34,314 nucleotides of DNA from CAZPMO01 sp964587515 (lineage in GTDB: Bacteria; Pseudomonadota; Alphaproteobacteria; MPNO01). Under the pieces are notes generated by a model. That model saw only the letters and a program-made list of their open reading frames with translations. It was not told the origin of the DNA and ran no database searches. Below are positions 1 through 7,090 of the stretch, one piece after another (the stretch's first letter is position 1; every line of letters starts with the position of its first letter). Both the position numbers and the translations under genes were made by a program. Location of the stretch: contig CAZPMO010000027.1 in assembly GCA_964587515.1 (NCBI GenBank), forward strand, positions 1 to 34,314. The letters are read 5' to 3'.

Positions 1-208
1 CGTCGGGCGCACTCATATTGCCCTTCTCGGCGGCGCGGTTGATCATGCGCGCGATGAATTCGCGGGCCGCCTCGGCCGCGCCGTCCTGGGTGTCGAACAG
101 CCGGACGTTGATGCCGCCCGCCGCAGCGATCTGGGCGATGCCGCGCCCCATCGTGCCGGTGCCGACGACGCCGATCGTGTAATCTGGTGATGCCGGATCG
201 ACCGCCAT
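1..208 (-). CDS. 3-hydroxyacyl-CoA dehydrogenase, N-terminal part (cut by window edge)
   Basis: Only the first 69 codons are inside the window; the gene continues beyond base 1. The translation opens with a beta-strand and the dinucleotide-binding loop GTGTMGRGIAQ (about residues 16-26), followed by a helix and an acidic residue at the end of the second strand (LFD). This is the NAD-binding pattern of the 3-hydroxyacyl-CoA dehydrogenase (HAD/PaaH) family, which oxidises 3-hydroxyacyl-CoA to 3-ketoacyl-CoA in beta-oxidation-like pathways. The ATG at 208 is preceded by a purine-rich GGAAGGAACAGGGAC. It lies 26 bases after the nitronate monooxygenase stop and looks like the next gene of the same operon. 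The pairing with enoyl-CoA hydratase and a CoA-ligase-like protein fits acyl-CoA catabolism. The substrate cannot be told from this fragment. Confidence 0.8.
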   Translation of the reverse strand, partial: MAVDPASPDYTIGVVGTGTMGRGIAQIAAAGGINVRLFDTQDGAAEAAREFIARMINRAAEKGNMSAPD

Positions 209-234
209 GTCCCTGTTCCTTCCGTTGCCTGTAA

Positions 235-1227
235 TTAAGGTGTCGCCGTGGCCGCGAGACGGTCTCGCGCCGCGACCGCCTCGGCGAGGATGCGGTCGAA
301 GATCGCCTCGACCGGTTCGATTTCGTCGGCGAAGGTGCCGCCCTGTCCAACCGACGCGGTGCCCTGGCTGGAATCGCCGGTCTCGTATGCTTGCCGCTGA
401 ACGACGCCGGCGACCAAATCGCGATAGGCCTCGAAATCGGCGATGCCTTCGGCTTCCATTTCGAGCACCCGGCGCGCGGTCTCGTTATCGAGGACGCGCG
501 AGGAATCGCCCAGGCTGGCGAGGATCAGCCTCGTGTCGCCCGCGCCCATCTCGGCGATGCGCTGTTTGTAATCCGCGTGCGCCCAAATCTCGGAGGCGAC
601 GATCATGCGCGTCGCCAGCAGCATGCCGTCGGCGCCGAGCGCCAGCGACGCGGCGAGTTGAGAGCCGGTGCCGAGCCCGCCGGCCAGCACCACCGGCACG
701 GAAAGCGCGCGCGGCACTGTCGCGCCCTGCACCATGGTGCCGATGAGCTGCGCGCCGGGATGGCCGCCCGCCTCGGCGCCCAGAATGGTGATCGCATCGA
801 CGCCGGCGCGCTCGGCGCTGAGCGCGTGGCGCAGCGTCACGCATTTGTGGATCACTTTCATGCCCGCGTCTTTTATCCTGGGCAGGAATTCGCGCGGCGA
901 AAAGCCGGCGGTCTCGACGAACTTCACCCCTTCCTCGATGGAGATATCGAGAAAATTCATGAGCTGTTCGTTGGCTTCGGGCCGCGCCGAGACATAGAGG
1001 TTCACGCCGAACGGCTTGCCCTCGGTGATCTCAAAGCAGCGCCTGATCTCGGCCCGGAAATCGTCCAGTGTCGGGAAGCTGCGCGGCGTCATGAACCCCA
1101 TGCCGCCGGCATTCACCGCCGCGCCCACATAATCGGCGTTGGCGAGCCACATCATGCCGCCGCAGATCAGCGGATGACGGATGCCGAACAGCTCGGTAAT
1201 CGGGGTTGAGAAGCGTTGCGGCGTCAA
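235..1227 (-). CDS. Nitronate monooxygenase (2-nitropropane dioxygenase) family
   Basis: A 330-residue FMN-dependent TIM-barrel protein. It shows the hallmarks of the NMO/NPD family: an N-terminal HPLICGGM segment (18-25), GVNLYV (74-79), an AGGHPG loop (153-158) carrying the probable catalytic His156, and the phosphate-binding stretch LAGGLGTG near 181-188. Characterised members oxidise alkyl nitronates or propionate-3-nitronate, but many genomic homologues act in acyl-CoA catabolic operons with unknown substrates. The start chosen is a TTG at 1227, 11 bases after the enoyl-CoA hydratase stop. It puts the usual family N-terminus (TPITELFGIRHPL) a few residues in, and no ATG lies nearby. The gene is co-directional and tightly spaced with its neighbours. 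Fold and cofactor are well supported; the true substrate is unknown. Confidence 0.85.
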   Translation of the reverse strand: MTPQRFSTPITELFGIRHPLICGGMMWLANADYVGAAVNAGGMGFMTPRSFPTLDDFRAEIRRCFEITEGKPFGVNLYVSARPEANEQLMNFLDISIEEGVKFVETAGFSPREFLPRIKDAGMKVIHKCVTLRHALSAERAGVDAITILGAEAGGHPGAQLIGTMVQGATVPRALSVPVVLAGGLGTGSQLAASLALGADGMLLATRMIVASEIWAHADYKQRIAEMGAGDTRLILASLGDSSRVLDNETARRVLEMEAEGIADFEAYRDLVAGVVQRQAYETGDSSQGTASVGQGGTFADEIEPVEAIFDRILAEAVAARDRLAATATP

Positions 1228-1238
1228 GGCGGGACCGT

Positions 1239-2009
1239 CTAGCGCCGGAAGTCGGGTGGGCGTTTTTCCTGGAACGCCGCGCGCCCTTCCGCGAATTCCG
1301 ATGTTACGAAGCAGGCCGACTGGGCCATGGCTTCCATTTCCAGCGCCGCGTCGAGGCTGGCCGGAAACAGGCCGAGCTGGCGCTTGGCGACGGCGAAAGC
1401 GTGCGGCGGCATGGCGGCGAGCTCCTCGGCCAGCGCCACCGCGCGGGTCTCCGCGTCGCCGTCGTCGACGAGTTCGTCGGCCAACCCTTCGGCCAGCGCC
1501 GCCTCGCCCTTCACCATGCGGGCATAGAGCAGAAGCTGGCGCGCCCGGGCGACGCCGACGCGTCTCGGTAGGGTGAACAACAGCCCGTAATCGGGAATCA
1601 GCCCGACTCGGAAGAAGGGGAACCCGATCGCGCCGCCTTCGGCTAAGACCACGGTATCGGCCAGCAACGCGAGCCCCGCCCCGGCGCCCACCGCGTAGCC
1701 CTCGACCGCCGCGATAATGGGCTTTTCGGCCTCCGCCAGCAGCCGCACCATTTCGTGGTTGTTTTTCATGCGCGCGCGCCCCGCCTGCGGCGTCAGCCCT
1801 TCCATGGAATCGATATCGCCGCCGGCGCAGAAATGACCTTCATTGCCGGCCAGGACGATGGCGCGCACGTCCGCGTCGCCGAGCGCGTCGCGCAGCGCCG
1901 CGATCAGTGCGCCGCGCAGTTCCGGGTTCAGCGCATTGCGTTTTTCCGGCCGGTTGAGACCGATTCGCGTGACGCCTTCGGCCGGCGCATCGACGGTCAC
2001 GAACAGCAT
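1239..2009 (-). CDS. Enoyl-CoA hydratase/isomerase (crotonase) family
   Basis: A 256-residue crotonase-fold protein of normal family length. The N-terminal signature NRPEKRNALN (19-28) is followed by the first oxyanion-hole loop HFCAGGDI (59-66) and the second, VEGYAVGAGAGLALLAD (102-118). A GLIPDYG segment near residue 145 sits where crotonases carry the second acid/base, here Asp rather than Glu, as in many PaaG/isomerase-type relatives. It probably hydrates or isomerises an enoyl-CoA intermediate in the cytoplasm. The ATG at 2009 has a GGGAGA-type ribosome site. The gene sits between the DUF123 gene (46-base gap) and the nitronate monooxygenase (11 bases), so it belongs to the 4743-to-1 operon. 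The family is certain; the exact reaction (hydratase, isomerase or other) is not. Confidence 0.9.
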   Translation of the reverse strand: MLFVTVDAPAEGVTRIGLNRPEKRNALNPELRGALIAALRDALGDADVRAIVLAGNEGHFCAGGDIDSMEGLTPQAGRARMKNNHEMVRLLAEAEKPIIAAVEGYAVGAGAGLALLADTVVLAEGGAIGFPFFRVGLIPDYGLLFTLPRRVGVARARQLLLYARMVKGEAALAEGLADELVDDGDAETRAVALAEELAAMPPHAFAVAKRQLGLFPASLDAALEMEAMAQSACFVTSEFAEGRAAFQEKRPPDFRR

Positions 2010-2054
2010 TGGATGTCTCCCTGGATGCCGATTTCGCCCAATATCGCGCCTTTG

Positions 2055-2468
2055 TTACTGCCCGACAAGGGACTCCGGCGACAGCGCTACCAGATGGGAT
2101 TCGCAGCGTGCGCAGTCCGAGCTGCCGAAACCGGGAACCGGCACCGAGGTATCCGCCTGGGCCAGCAGGCGCGCGACCAGTTCGCATTCCGAGCCACCGG
2201 GAAACACCCGCAGATCCGTGATGCGCGCCCGCGCCGTAAGCCGGTCGATATGCCAGTGGGTTTTCTTGTCGGCGCGCAGATGGCGCGCCACGCGGGCGCG
2301 AATGCCACCCGGGCCGCGCGCGCTGCCGGCATAGGCGTACCGGCCCGTTTCAAGCCGCGCGCCGGGCAGGGTCTTGATGTCGAGGCGCAGCGGACGCGCG
2401 AGGTCGAGGATCAGCAGATATGCGCCCGCTTCAGCGGGAAGCGCTTCCGCGTCCGGGGCGCCGTTCAT
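2055..2468 (-). CDS. DUF123 / GIY-YIG-superfamily small protein
   Basis: A 137-residue protein. Visible features are an early AGAYLLILDL strand, the GRYAYAGSARGPGG block near residues 42-55, an Arg/His-rich RVARHLRADKKTHWHIDRL block (about 58-76), and a C-terminal GSSDCARCESHL segment. These match the DUF123 (PF01986) domain, a GIY-YIG-like module found alone or fused to endonuclease III in archaea; its function is not established. The ATG at 2468 overlaps the stop of the lipoate-ligase-like gene by four bases (ATGA), a classic translational coupling and the reason for this start; the open frame extends further upstream but only as antisense-like sequence. A nuclease-fold protein is unexpected in a catabolic acyl-CoA operon. 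The family call is fairly firm, the role unknown. Confidence 0.75.
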   Translation of the reverse strand: MNGAPDAEALPAEAGAYLLILDLARPLRLDIKTLPGARLETGRYAYAGSARGPGGIRARVARHLRADKKTHWHIDRLTARARITDLRVFPGGSECELVARLLAQADTSVPVPGFGSSDCARCESHLVALSPESLVGQ

Positions 2469-3565
2469 GAAGGCGTCTGGTCGGCCAGCGCCTTTTCGAA
2501 CGCGGCCGTGAGATCGCCGGCTTCGACGCCCGCGAATTCCACGTCGTCGCGGGCAAGAAATTCTTGCGCCGCCGCGCCCAGCACGTTCGCGCTCGCGTCG
2601 AGACCGGTCAGCGCGTCCTCGAGCCAGGCGACGCTTTCGAGCGGGCGGGGATGCCAGTCGCCGTTGACGATGGCGTGCAGCACGCACCCGTCGCGCACCG
2701 CCAGGGTGGCGCGGATCATGCCGCCCATGGCCTTCACCCGGCCGCGCCCGATGGTGTCGCCGGGGCGCATCGCCGCGCCCAGCCGGTTGCGCTCGGATTT
2801 CTCGAACAGCCAGTCATCGGCGGCGAAGCGGGCGCGGAATTCCCCGGCATGATCGCGCTCGGCCGGCGTCAGCGCGCCGGTCTGGAGAGCCGTTTCACCA
2901 AAGGCATGGGCGATGCATTCCAGGGTGAAGGCGGCCAACTCGTCCTCGGAGATGGCGCGATCGGCTTCGCGTTCGAGCCAGGTGAAGCGCGAGGTCAGGT
3001 CCTTGAGCTCCTTGTCCTGCACCTTTTCGGGCGGCATGGGCATGGCGCGGCCCGCCATCTCGGTGTCGATCGGTTTCAGATTGAGGACGATGCGCAGCGT
3101 CATCACCCCGTCCTCGATCTTCAGCGAGGTCGGCACCAGCTTGCGGCCCTCGACCTGAATGTCGTTGAGTGGGCGGTACTCGGCGGCGAACCCGTAACGG
3201 CTACGGAACACTTCAGCCAGCGCACCCAGCACCTTGGGGAACGCCTCGGCCGAGGTTTCCGGCACCTCGGGATGCGATGTGGGCAAGGTGAGGACGATCA
3301 ACGCCGATCCCGCGCCCGCGTAGATAGCCCCGCCGCCATTGGGCCGACGGCCGAAGACGATATTGTTGTCGCGGCAAAAGCCGAGGTCGAGGGCCTGCTC
3401 GGGGTCCTCGTTGACGCCGATGGTGATGGAATCAGAATCGAAGACGCAGAGATAGACCGTCGGCGGCGCCTCGCCCCGCACCACCGCGCGCTCGACGGCG
3501 GGCGAGATCGAAACCGAGAAATCGGCATAGGCGTGGTGATCGACAATGAAGCGCCAGTCGCTCAC
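2465..3565 (-). CDS. Lipoate-protein ligase A-like protein (BPL/LplA superfamily)
   Basis: A 366-residue two-domain protein. Residues 1 to about 230 resemble the LplA/biotin-ligase catalytic domain, with RRPNGGGAI (73-81) in place of the usual RRxSGGGAV and a GRK motif (140-142) whose Lys142 matches the catalytic lysine position. The following GSA-type motif is replaced by PTSLK. The C-terminal part (about 265-330) resembles the LplA accessory domain, with GDWHP where GDFF-type motifs occur. LplA activates lipoate as lipoyl-AMP and transfers it to carrier proteins. The motif drift suggests a paralogue with another acyl substrate. It overlaps the genes on both sides by four bases: upstream the adenylate-forming ligase (ATG at 3565), downstream the DUF123 gene. 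This tight coupling suggests that the three proteins work together. Confidence 0.78.
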   Translation of the reverse strand: MSDWRFIVDHHAYADFSVSISPAVERAVVRGEAPPTVYLCVFDSDSITIGVNEDPEQALDLGFCRDNNIVFGRRPNGGGAIYAGAGSALIVLTLPTSHPEVPETSAEAFPKVLGALAEVFRSRYGFAAEYRPLNDIQVEGRKLVPTSLKIEDGVMTLRIVLNLKPIDTEMAGRAMPMPPEKVQDKELKDLTSRFTWLEREADRAISEDELAAFTLECIAHAFGETALQTGALTPAERDHAGEFRARFAADDWLFEKSERNRLGAAMRPGDTIGRGRVKAMGGMIRATLAVRDGCVLHAIVNGDWHPRPLESVAWLEDALTGLDASANVLGAAAQEFLARDDVEFAGVEAGDLTAAFEKALADQTPS

Positions 3566-4743
3566 GCCGCGCCTCCCCTGGTGTCCTCGACGGCCGGCCC
3601 GTCATCCAATTCGGCGCGGAAATCGATTTCGTCGGCGGAGATCAGCGTCTGGCTCTTGAATCGCCGCGCGATTTCCGCCGCCGCGTCGTCGCCGCCGGTT
3701 CCTTCCAGCGCCAATGCGATCCGGTCTCCACCGCCGGGTTTGCCCGAGAGGGTGATGCGGTACTTGCCGGTCAGCCCGTCGAGCCCCAGCAGCACGGCGC
3801 GGATTTCCGACGGATAGAGCTTCACCCCCTTCACCTTCACCATCTCGTCGGTGCGCCCGAACACCACGCGTGGCAGGTTCACCCGCCTGCCATGGACGGG
3901 CTCGGTGGTCTGGCGGATGGTGAGATCGCCGGTGCGATAGCGCACCAGCGGCTGAGCCTCTTTCCTGAGATGGGTCAGCACCAGTTCGCCGCGCTCGCCG
4001 TCGGCGATTTTTTCGCCGGTGACCGGGTCGATGACCTCGGCATGGACCAACTCGTCGAAGACATGGACGCCGGTCCCGCCGGGGAAGGTGCGCGCCACCG
4101 GCAGGAATTCCGACAGCGAGAACGCGTCGATCAGGATGGTGTCCGGCATGGCGGCGCGCACCGCGCCGTAAAGCGCCGGGTTGCCGGTGAACGCCTCGCC
4201 GCCCGCGAAGAAGACGCGCGGCGGCGTAAGCCCGGCCTCGATCAGTTTAAGGGAGAATGAGGGGTTGCCGGCCAGCACGGTCACGCCGTGGCGCGCGCAC
4301 ACATCGACCGCGCGCTCGGCCTCGCCCGGCCCCATCGGAATGCAGGCAACGCCGTGGGCCTCCATCTGGGTCTGGTAGAACAGCCCGGCGACGAACAGAT
4401 GATAGCCGAAGGTCACCGCGCAGACATCGTCCGGCGTAATGCCGCAGGCCTCCAGATGCGAGCGGCAGGCCGCCACCATGTTGGCGATATCGCCCGCGGT
4501 CTGCATGGCGGGGACCAGCGAAGCGCCCATGGGGCTGAGGTTCATGCGCACCGGATTGCTGCCGCCGAACGCGCCGTATCCGGGCTTTTCCATCTCGGCG
4601 ACCAGGTCGCCCCGGCCCATCAGCGGCGCCCGCGCCGCGAACTCGTCCGCGCCCGCGACCGATGCCGGCAGCCGCCCGGCATAAAACGGATGCGACCCCA
4701 GCCTGTCCAGCATCCCGTTCACCGCCTCCAGCGGAAAGCTCAT
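3562..4743 (-). CDS. Adenylate-forming (phenylacetate-CoA ligase-like) enzyme
   Basis: A 393-residue member of the ANL adenylating superfamily, closest by eye to phenylacetate-CoA ligases. It carries GGEAF (181-185), SLSEF (209-213, aromatic acid pocket region), RYRTGDL (268-274) and the hinge and C-domain motif GRTDEMVKVKGVKLYP (296-311). The family makes an acyl-AMP from a carboxylic acid and ATP, usually followed by thioester formation with CoA. The N-terminal P-loop-like SSGTTG is not evident; the corresponding stretch reads MNLSPMGAS (67-75), so ATP binding may be atypical. ATG at 4743 has AAGGGAAAGGG upstream. It is the first gene of the minus-strand operon and overlaps the LplA-like gene by four bases. 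It likely activates the pathway substrate; which acid is unknown. Confidence 0.8.
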   Translation of the reverse strand: MSFPLEAVNGMLDRLGSHPFYAGRLPASVAGADEFAARAPLMGRGDLVAEMEKPGYGAFGGSNPVRMNLSPMGASLVPAMQTAGDIANMVAACRSHLEACGITPDDVCAVTFGYHLFVAGLFYQTQMEAHGVACIPMGPGEAERAVDVCARHGVTVLAGNPSFSLKLIEAGLTPPRVFFAGGEAFTGNPALYGAVRAAMPDTILIDAFSLSEFLPVARTFPGGTGVHVFDELVHAEVIDPVTGEKIADGERGELVLTHLRKEAQPLVRYRTGDLTIRQTTEPVHGRRVNLPRVVFGRTDEMVKVKGVKLYPSEIRAVLLGLDGLTGKYRITLSGKPGGGDRIALALEGTGGDDAAAEIARRFKSQTLISADEIDFRAELDDGPAVEDTRGGAA

Positions 4744-4769
4744 GATTGCCCTTTCCCTTGCTCCGCCTT

Positions 4770-4798
4770 GTTCTATGTGAGGCGCCCCTGCGCGGCAA
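4770..4798 (-). promoter_or_regulatory. Candidate sigma70-type promoter of the 4743-to-1 operon
   Basis: On the minus strand, TTGCCG (4798-4793) is followed after 17 bases by TAGAAC (4775-4770). Each hexamer has four of six consensus bases, and the pair sits about 27 bases upstream of the ATG at 4743. This is inferred from spacing only; other AT-rich hexamers further upstream (4815-4870) are possible alternatives. Confidence 0.35.
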
Positions 4799-5011
4799 GG
4801 CGCACGGGGACGAGCGGGAATTTATTTTTTATTATCAGGTAAATTTTAATTTTCGGATTTCTTATAAGTTTTTCTGTCGAAGCGCCCTCATATGGCCATA
4901 GTTGTGACACTATTCGCTCATGATACGCTCTTTTCGGAATTCGACAACACATGATATGACCAATAATGATAATAAATACTTTTTAGAAATACCCTTAATT
5001 GAACAATTTTT

Positions 5012-5041
5012 TTGACATTCTATCGAGATTGTGTGTATAAA
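5012..5041 (+). promoter_or_regulatory. Strong sigma70-type promoter for the 5086-7083 pair
   Basis: TTGACA at 5012-5017 is a perfect -35 box. After 18 bases comes TATAAA at 5036-5041 (five of six). The upstream A/T-rich stretch (4960-5011) resembles an UP element. Transcription would begin near 5048, leaving a leader of about 38 bases before the GTG at 5086. Confidence 0.65.
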
Positions 5042-5085
5042 CTGGCTGCGGGTCGCGAAATGCGTGTAACGGACAGGCAGGAACC

Positions 5086-5847
5086 GTGAAACGACGGACC
5101 AAAATCATCCTGATGTGGGGTGCGGGACTGCTGGCCGCGATCGTGCTCGGCGGCCTCGCGGTCGTCGGTCTGTGGGTTTACATCTATACTCACCCATCCG
5201 GCCACACCACCGACATCACTCCGGTCGATTACGTGATCGGCGGCCACAAATTCCGCATTCCTCGCGCCTATGTCGTTGAGCGCGAGAAGTGGTCGGGCGG
5301 CGCGGTGTCCAGCGTCTATATGCATGCCTTCCTGCCCGGTTTCAAACCATTTGGCGAGGACACAAGGCATCTCTACCCGTCCAAACAAGAGAGCAGGCGC
5401 AGTCCCGCCGGTAAATTGCCTATTGTCTGGGTAGGAATCGAGTCGGTGGACGAGGACGATCCGCCGCCCGGCGTCAAGTGGAGCCAATTAACCGAGGCTT
5501 ATCGGGCGCGCTGCCGCCCCGCCAAGCTTGGTTACCTGCTGTGTCCAACCGACAATAGGGGCTTCCCGGACGAGGTTGAGCTTGTCAAGCAGGCCGATGA
5601 ACGCAAATACGCGTACATCTGTGAACCGGAAACGAGGATTACCGCCTCCTGTCGGGGACATTTCCCGTTATCCGATGGCGTAATTCTGCGGGTCGGATTC
5701 AAATATCGACAGCTTGTTCGCGCTGAGGAGTTCGTCGCCGGGGCCTACCGGTTGGTATGTGGTTTTCACCGAGGCAGCGCTGGGCGCTCCGTGACCTACG
5801 ACTATTGCAATCACAATCCCTATCTCACGTACCGTTCCAAGGAATAG
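5086..5847 (+). CDS. Hypothetical single-pass membrane protein
   Basis: I do not recognise this 253-residue protein. Residues 1-5 are basic (MKRRT) and are followed by a hydrophobic helix at about 7-34, so the protein is probably anchored in the inner membrane with the remaining ~215 residues in the periplasm. The soluble part has several cysteines (for example at RARCR, LLC, YICEP, SCRG, VCG and DYCN), which would allow disulphides outside the cytoplasm. No signal-peptidase motif is clear. The GTG start is preceded by CAGGAACC. The stop is three bases before the next ATG, so the pair is an operon. Base composition is less GC-rich than the flanking operons. A role as partner or protector of the downstream protein is possible but only inferred. 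Confidence 0.7.
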   Translation: MKRRTKIILMWGAGLLAAIVLGGLAVVGLWVYIYTHPSGHTTDITPVDYVIGGHKFRIPRAYVVEREKWSGGAVSSVYMHAFLPGFKPFGEDTRHLYPSKQESRRSPAGKLPIVWVGIESVDEDDPPPGVKWSQLTEAYRARCRPAKLGYLLCPTDNRGFPDEVELVKQADERKYAYICEPETRITASCRGHFPLSDGVILRVGFKYRQLVRAEEFVAGAYRLVCGFHRGSAGRSVTYDYCNHNPYLTYRSKE

Positions 5848-5850
5848 ACC

Positions 5851-7083
5851 ATGATCAAGAACATCGAAAACCCGCGCGCGGTGCTCGACGCCGCCCGCGA
5901 ACGGCTCGACGCGGGTGACATCGACGGCTACTGGAAAACCCTCGGTCAGCATAGCGACTACGCCAAACTCGCAGGCGCGGTCGCGAGTGGAGACGGCTGG
6001 CTCGCCTTTATTGCCAACGAACGCCTCCAGGATAAGGCCGAAGACGTCTCCGAAATTAAGAGGCGGTTTTCTGAGGAGGAGCTTCGCGACATCCAGCTTC
6101 GTATCGCCAAGGCGGATCATGAAACGCGGACCGGGAACCTTTCCGAGAAGGGCCATATCGGTGTGACCGGCGCGCAGACGGTGAAATATCACAACGATAT
6201 ATTTCAAAGCCTTAAGCTGCCCGACGGCACCTATGCCGCGACGCATTTCCAGAACGTCATCGGCCCGCTCTGGAGCAAGCTTGTGGGCGGAAGCACCGCC
6301 GATGCCGCCGGTAAGGACTTGAACGCGATTATCGACGAAATGGAGAAGCGGTTTAAGAAGGACCCGGAAAAATTCCTGCGCGCTCTCGACGGCGCGACCG
6401 GAACCATTGCGGGCGGCGCGAAGGACACTGTCGACTTCTTCTCGGACAAGATCTGGGAAGCGCTGTCGAAAGACAAGGACGGGCGTCCGGACGACCAGAG
6501 GGAGATTCCGACCATGGCGTCGCCGAAGCCGACGGCCCCCGCGCCAGCGTCCAAGGAGAATGTCGTCGCTGGGATCACCGAGCGGCTGAACCAGAAGCTC
6601 GGCGCGGGCGACCTCGCCATGGCGAAGCCCGTCTCGGCGTTGACCGATCCCGAGATCGACGCGGTGATCGCCCATCCCGCCTATTGGCCGATCAGCCGCG
6701 ACGAGCGTTCCGACGCGTTGCAGGCCACCTCGAAGGGATTCTTCGAACGCAATTTCGGCAAGGGACAAAACCGCACCCCGCCCACGAATCCGGTCGCGCC
6801 TTTTATGCCCAACGGGCTCGCGGTGACGCGCGCCATGCCCGCCATCGCCGATGAGCTGGGACGCTTCGCCGCCAATGACGATGCGAAGCCCGCGATCCGC
6901 CGTTTCCAGAGCGCGCTCAACGAACTTGGCGACCGGGAGAGTGATGAGCGCACCTTGCCGGCGCTGAAACTCGACGGCGATCTCGGCCTCAAGACGGCGG
7001 CGCGCGCCACCCAGGCGCTGGCCCAGGACGGTTCCGCGCCGCTGATCGAGGCCATCCGCCGCGCCAAACCCGACGCGGCCTAA
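5851..7083 (+). CDS. Hypothetical protein with peptidoglycan-binding-like C-terminus
   Basis: A 410-residue protein with no signal peptide or membrane segment. The N-terminal half is charged and helical. A Pro/Ala-rich linker lies at about 222-236. Further on is a TDPEIDAVIAHPAYWP stretch (about 265-280), and the last 65 residues read like a peptidoglycan-binding-type repeat: RRFQSALNELG, then LDGDLGLKTAARATQAL. I cannot assign a function. The layout of a modular cytoplasm-made protein with a cell-wall-binding-like end, following a membrane protein gene by three bases, would fit a wall-acting effector or a phage-derived structural protein, but no catalytic motif is recognised. The ribosome site AAGGA lies within the end of the upstream gene. 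The 3' end is seven bases from the convergent ThDP gene. Confidence 0.65.
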   Translation: MIKNIENPRAVLDAARERLDAGDIDGYWKTLGQHSDYAKLAGAVASGDGWLAFIANERLQDKAEDVSEIKRRFSEEELRDIQLRIAKADHETRTGNLSEKGHIGVTGAQTVKYHNDIFQSLKLPDGTYAATHFQNVIGPLWSKLVGGSTADAAGKDLNAIIDEMEKRFKKDPEKFLRALDGATGTIAGGAKDTVDFFSDKIWEALSKDKDGRPDDQREIPTMASPKPTAPAPASKENVVAGITERLNQKLGAGDLAMAKPVSALTDPEIDAVIAHPAYWPISRDERSDALQATSKGFFERNFGKGQNRTPPTNPVAPFMPNGLAVTRAMPAIADELGRFAANDDAKPAIRRFQSALNELGDRESDERTLPALKLDGDLGLKTAARATQALAQDGSAPLIEAIRRAKPDAA

Positions 7084-7090
7084 CGGGTTT

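Larger units (their letters stand above)
4744..5085. other. AT-rich divergent intergenic region
   Basis: These 342 bases separate the minus-strand catabolic operon from the plus-strand pair at 5086. From about 4815 to 5040 the sequence is strongly AT-rich (runs of A/T around 4821-4880 and 4965-5020), unlike the GC-rich surroundings. It holds a strong plus-strand promoter (5012-5041) and a weaker minus-strand candidate. I see no convincing gene, RNA or repeat here. Confidence 0.7.
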
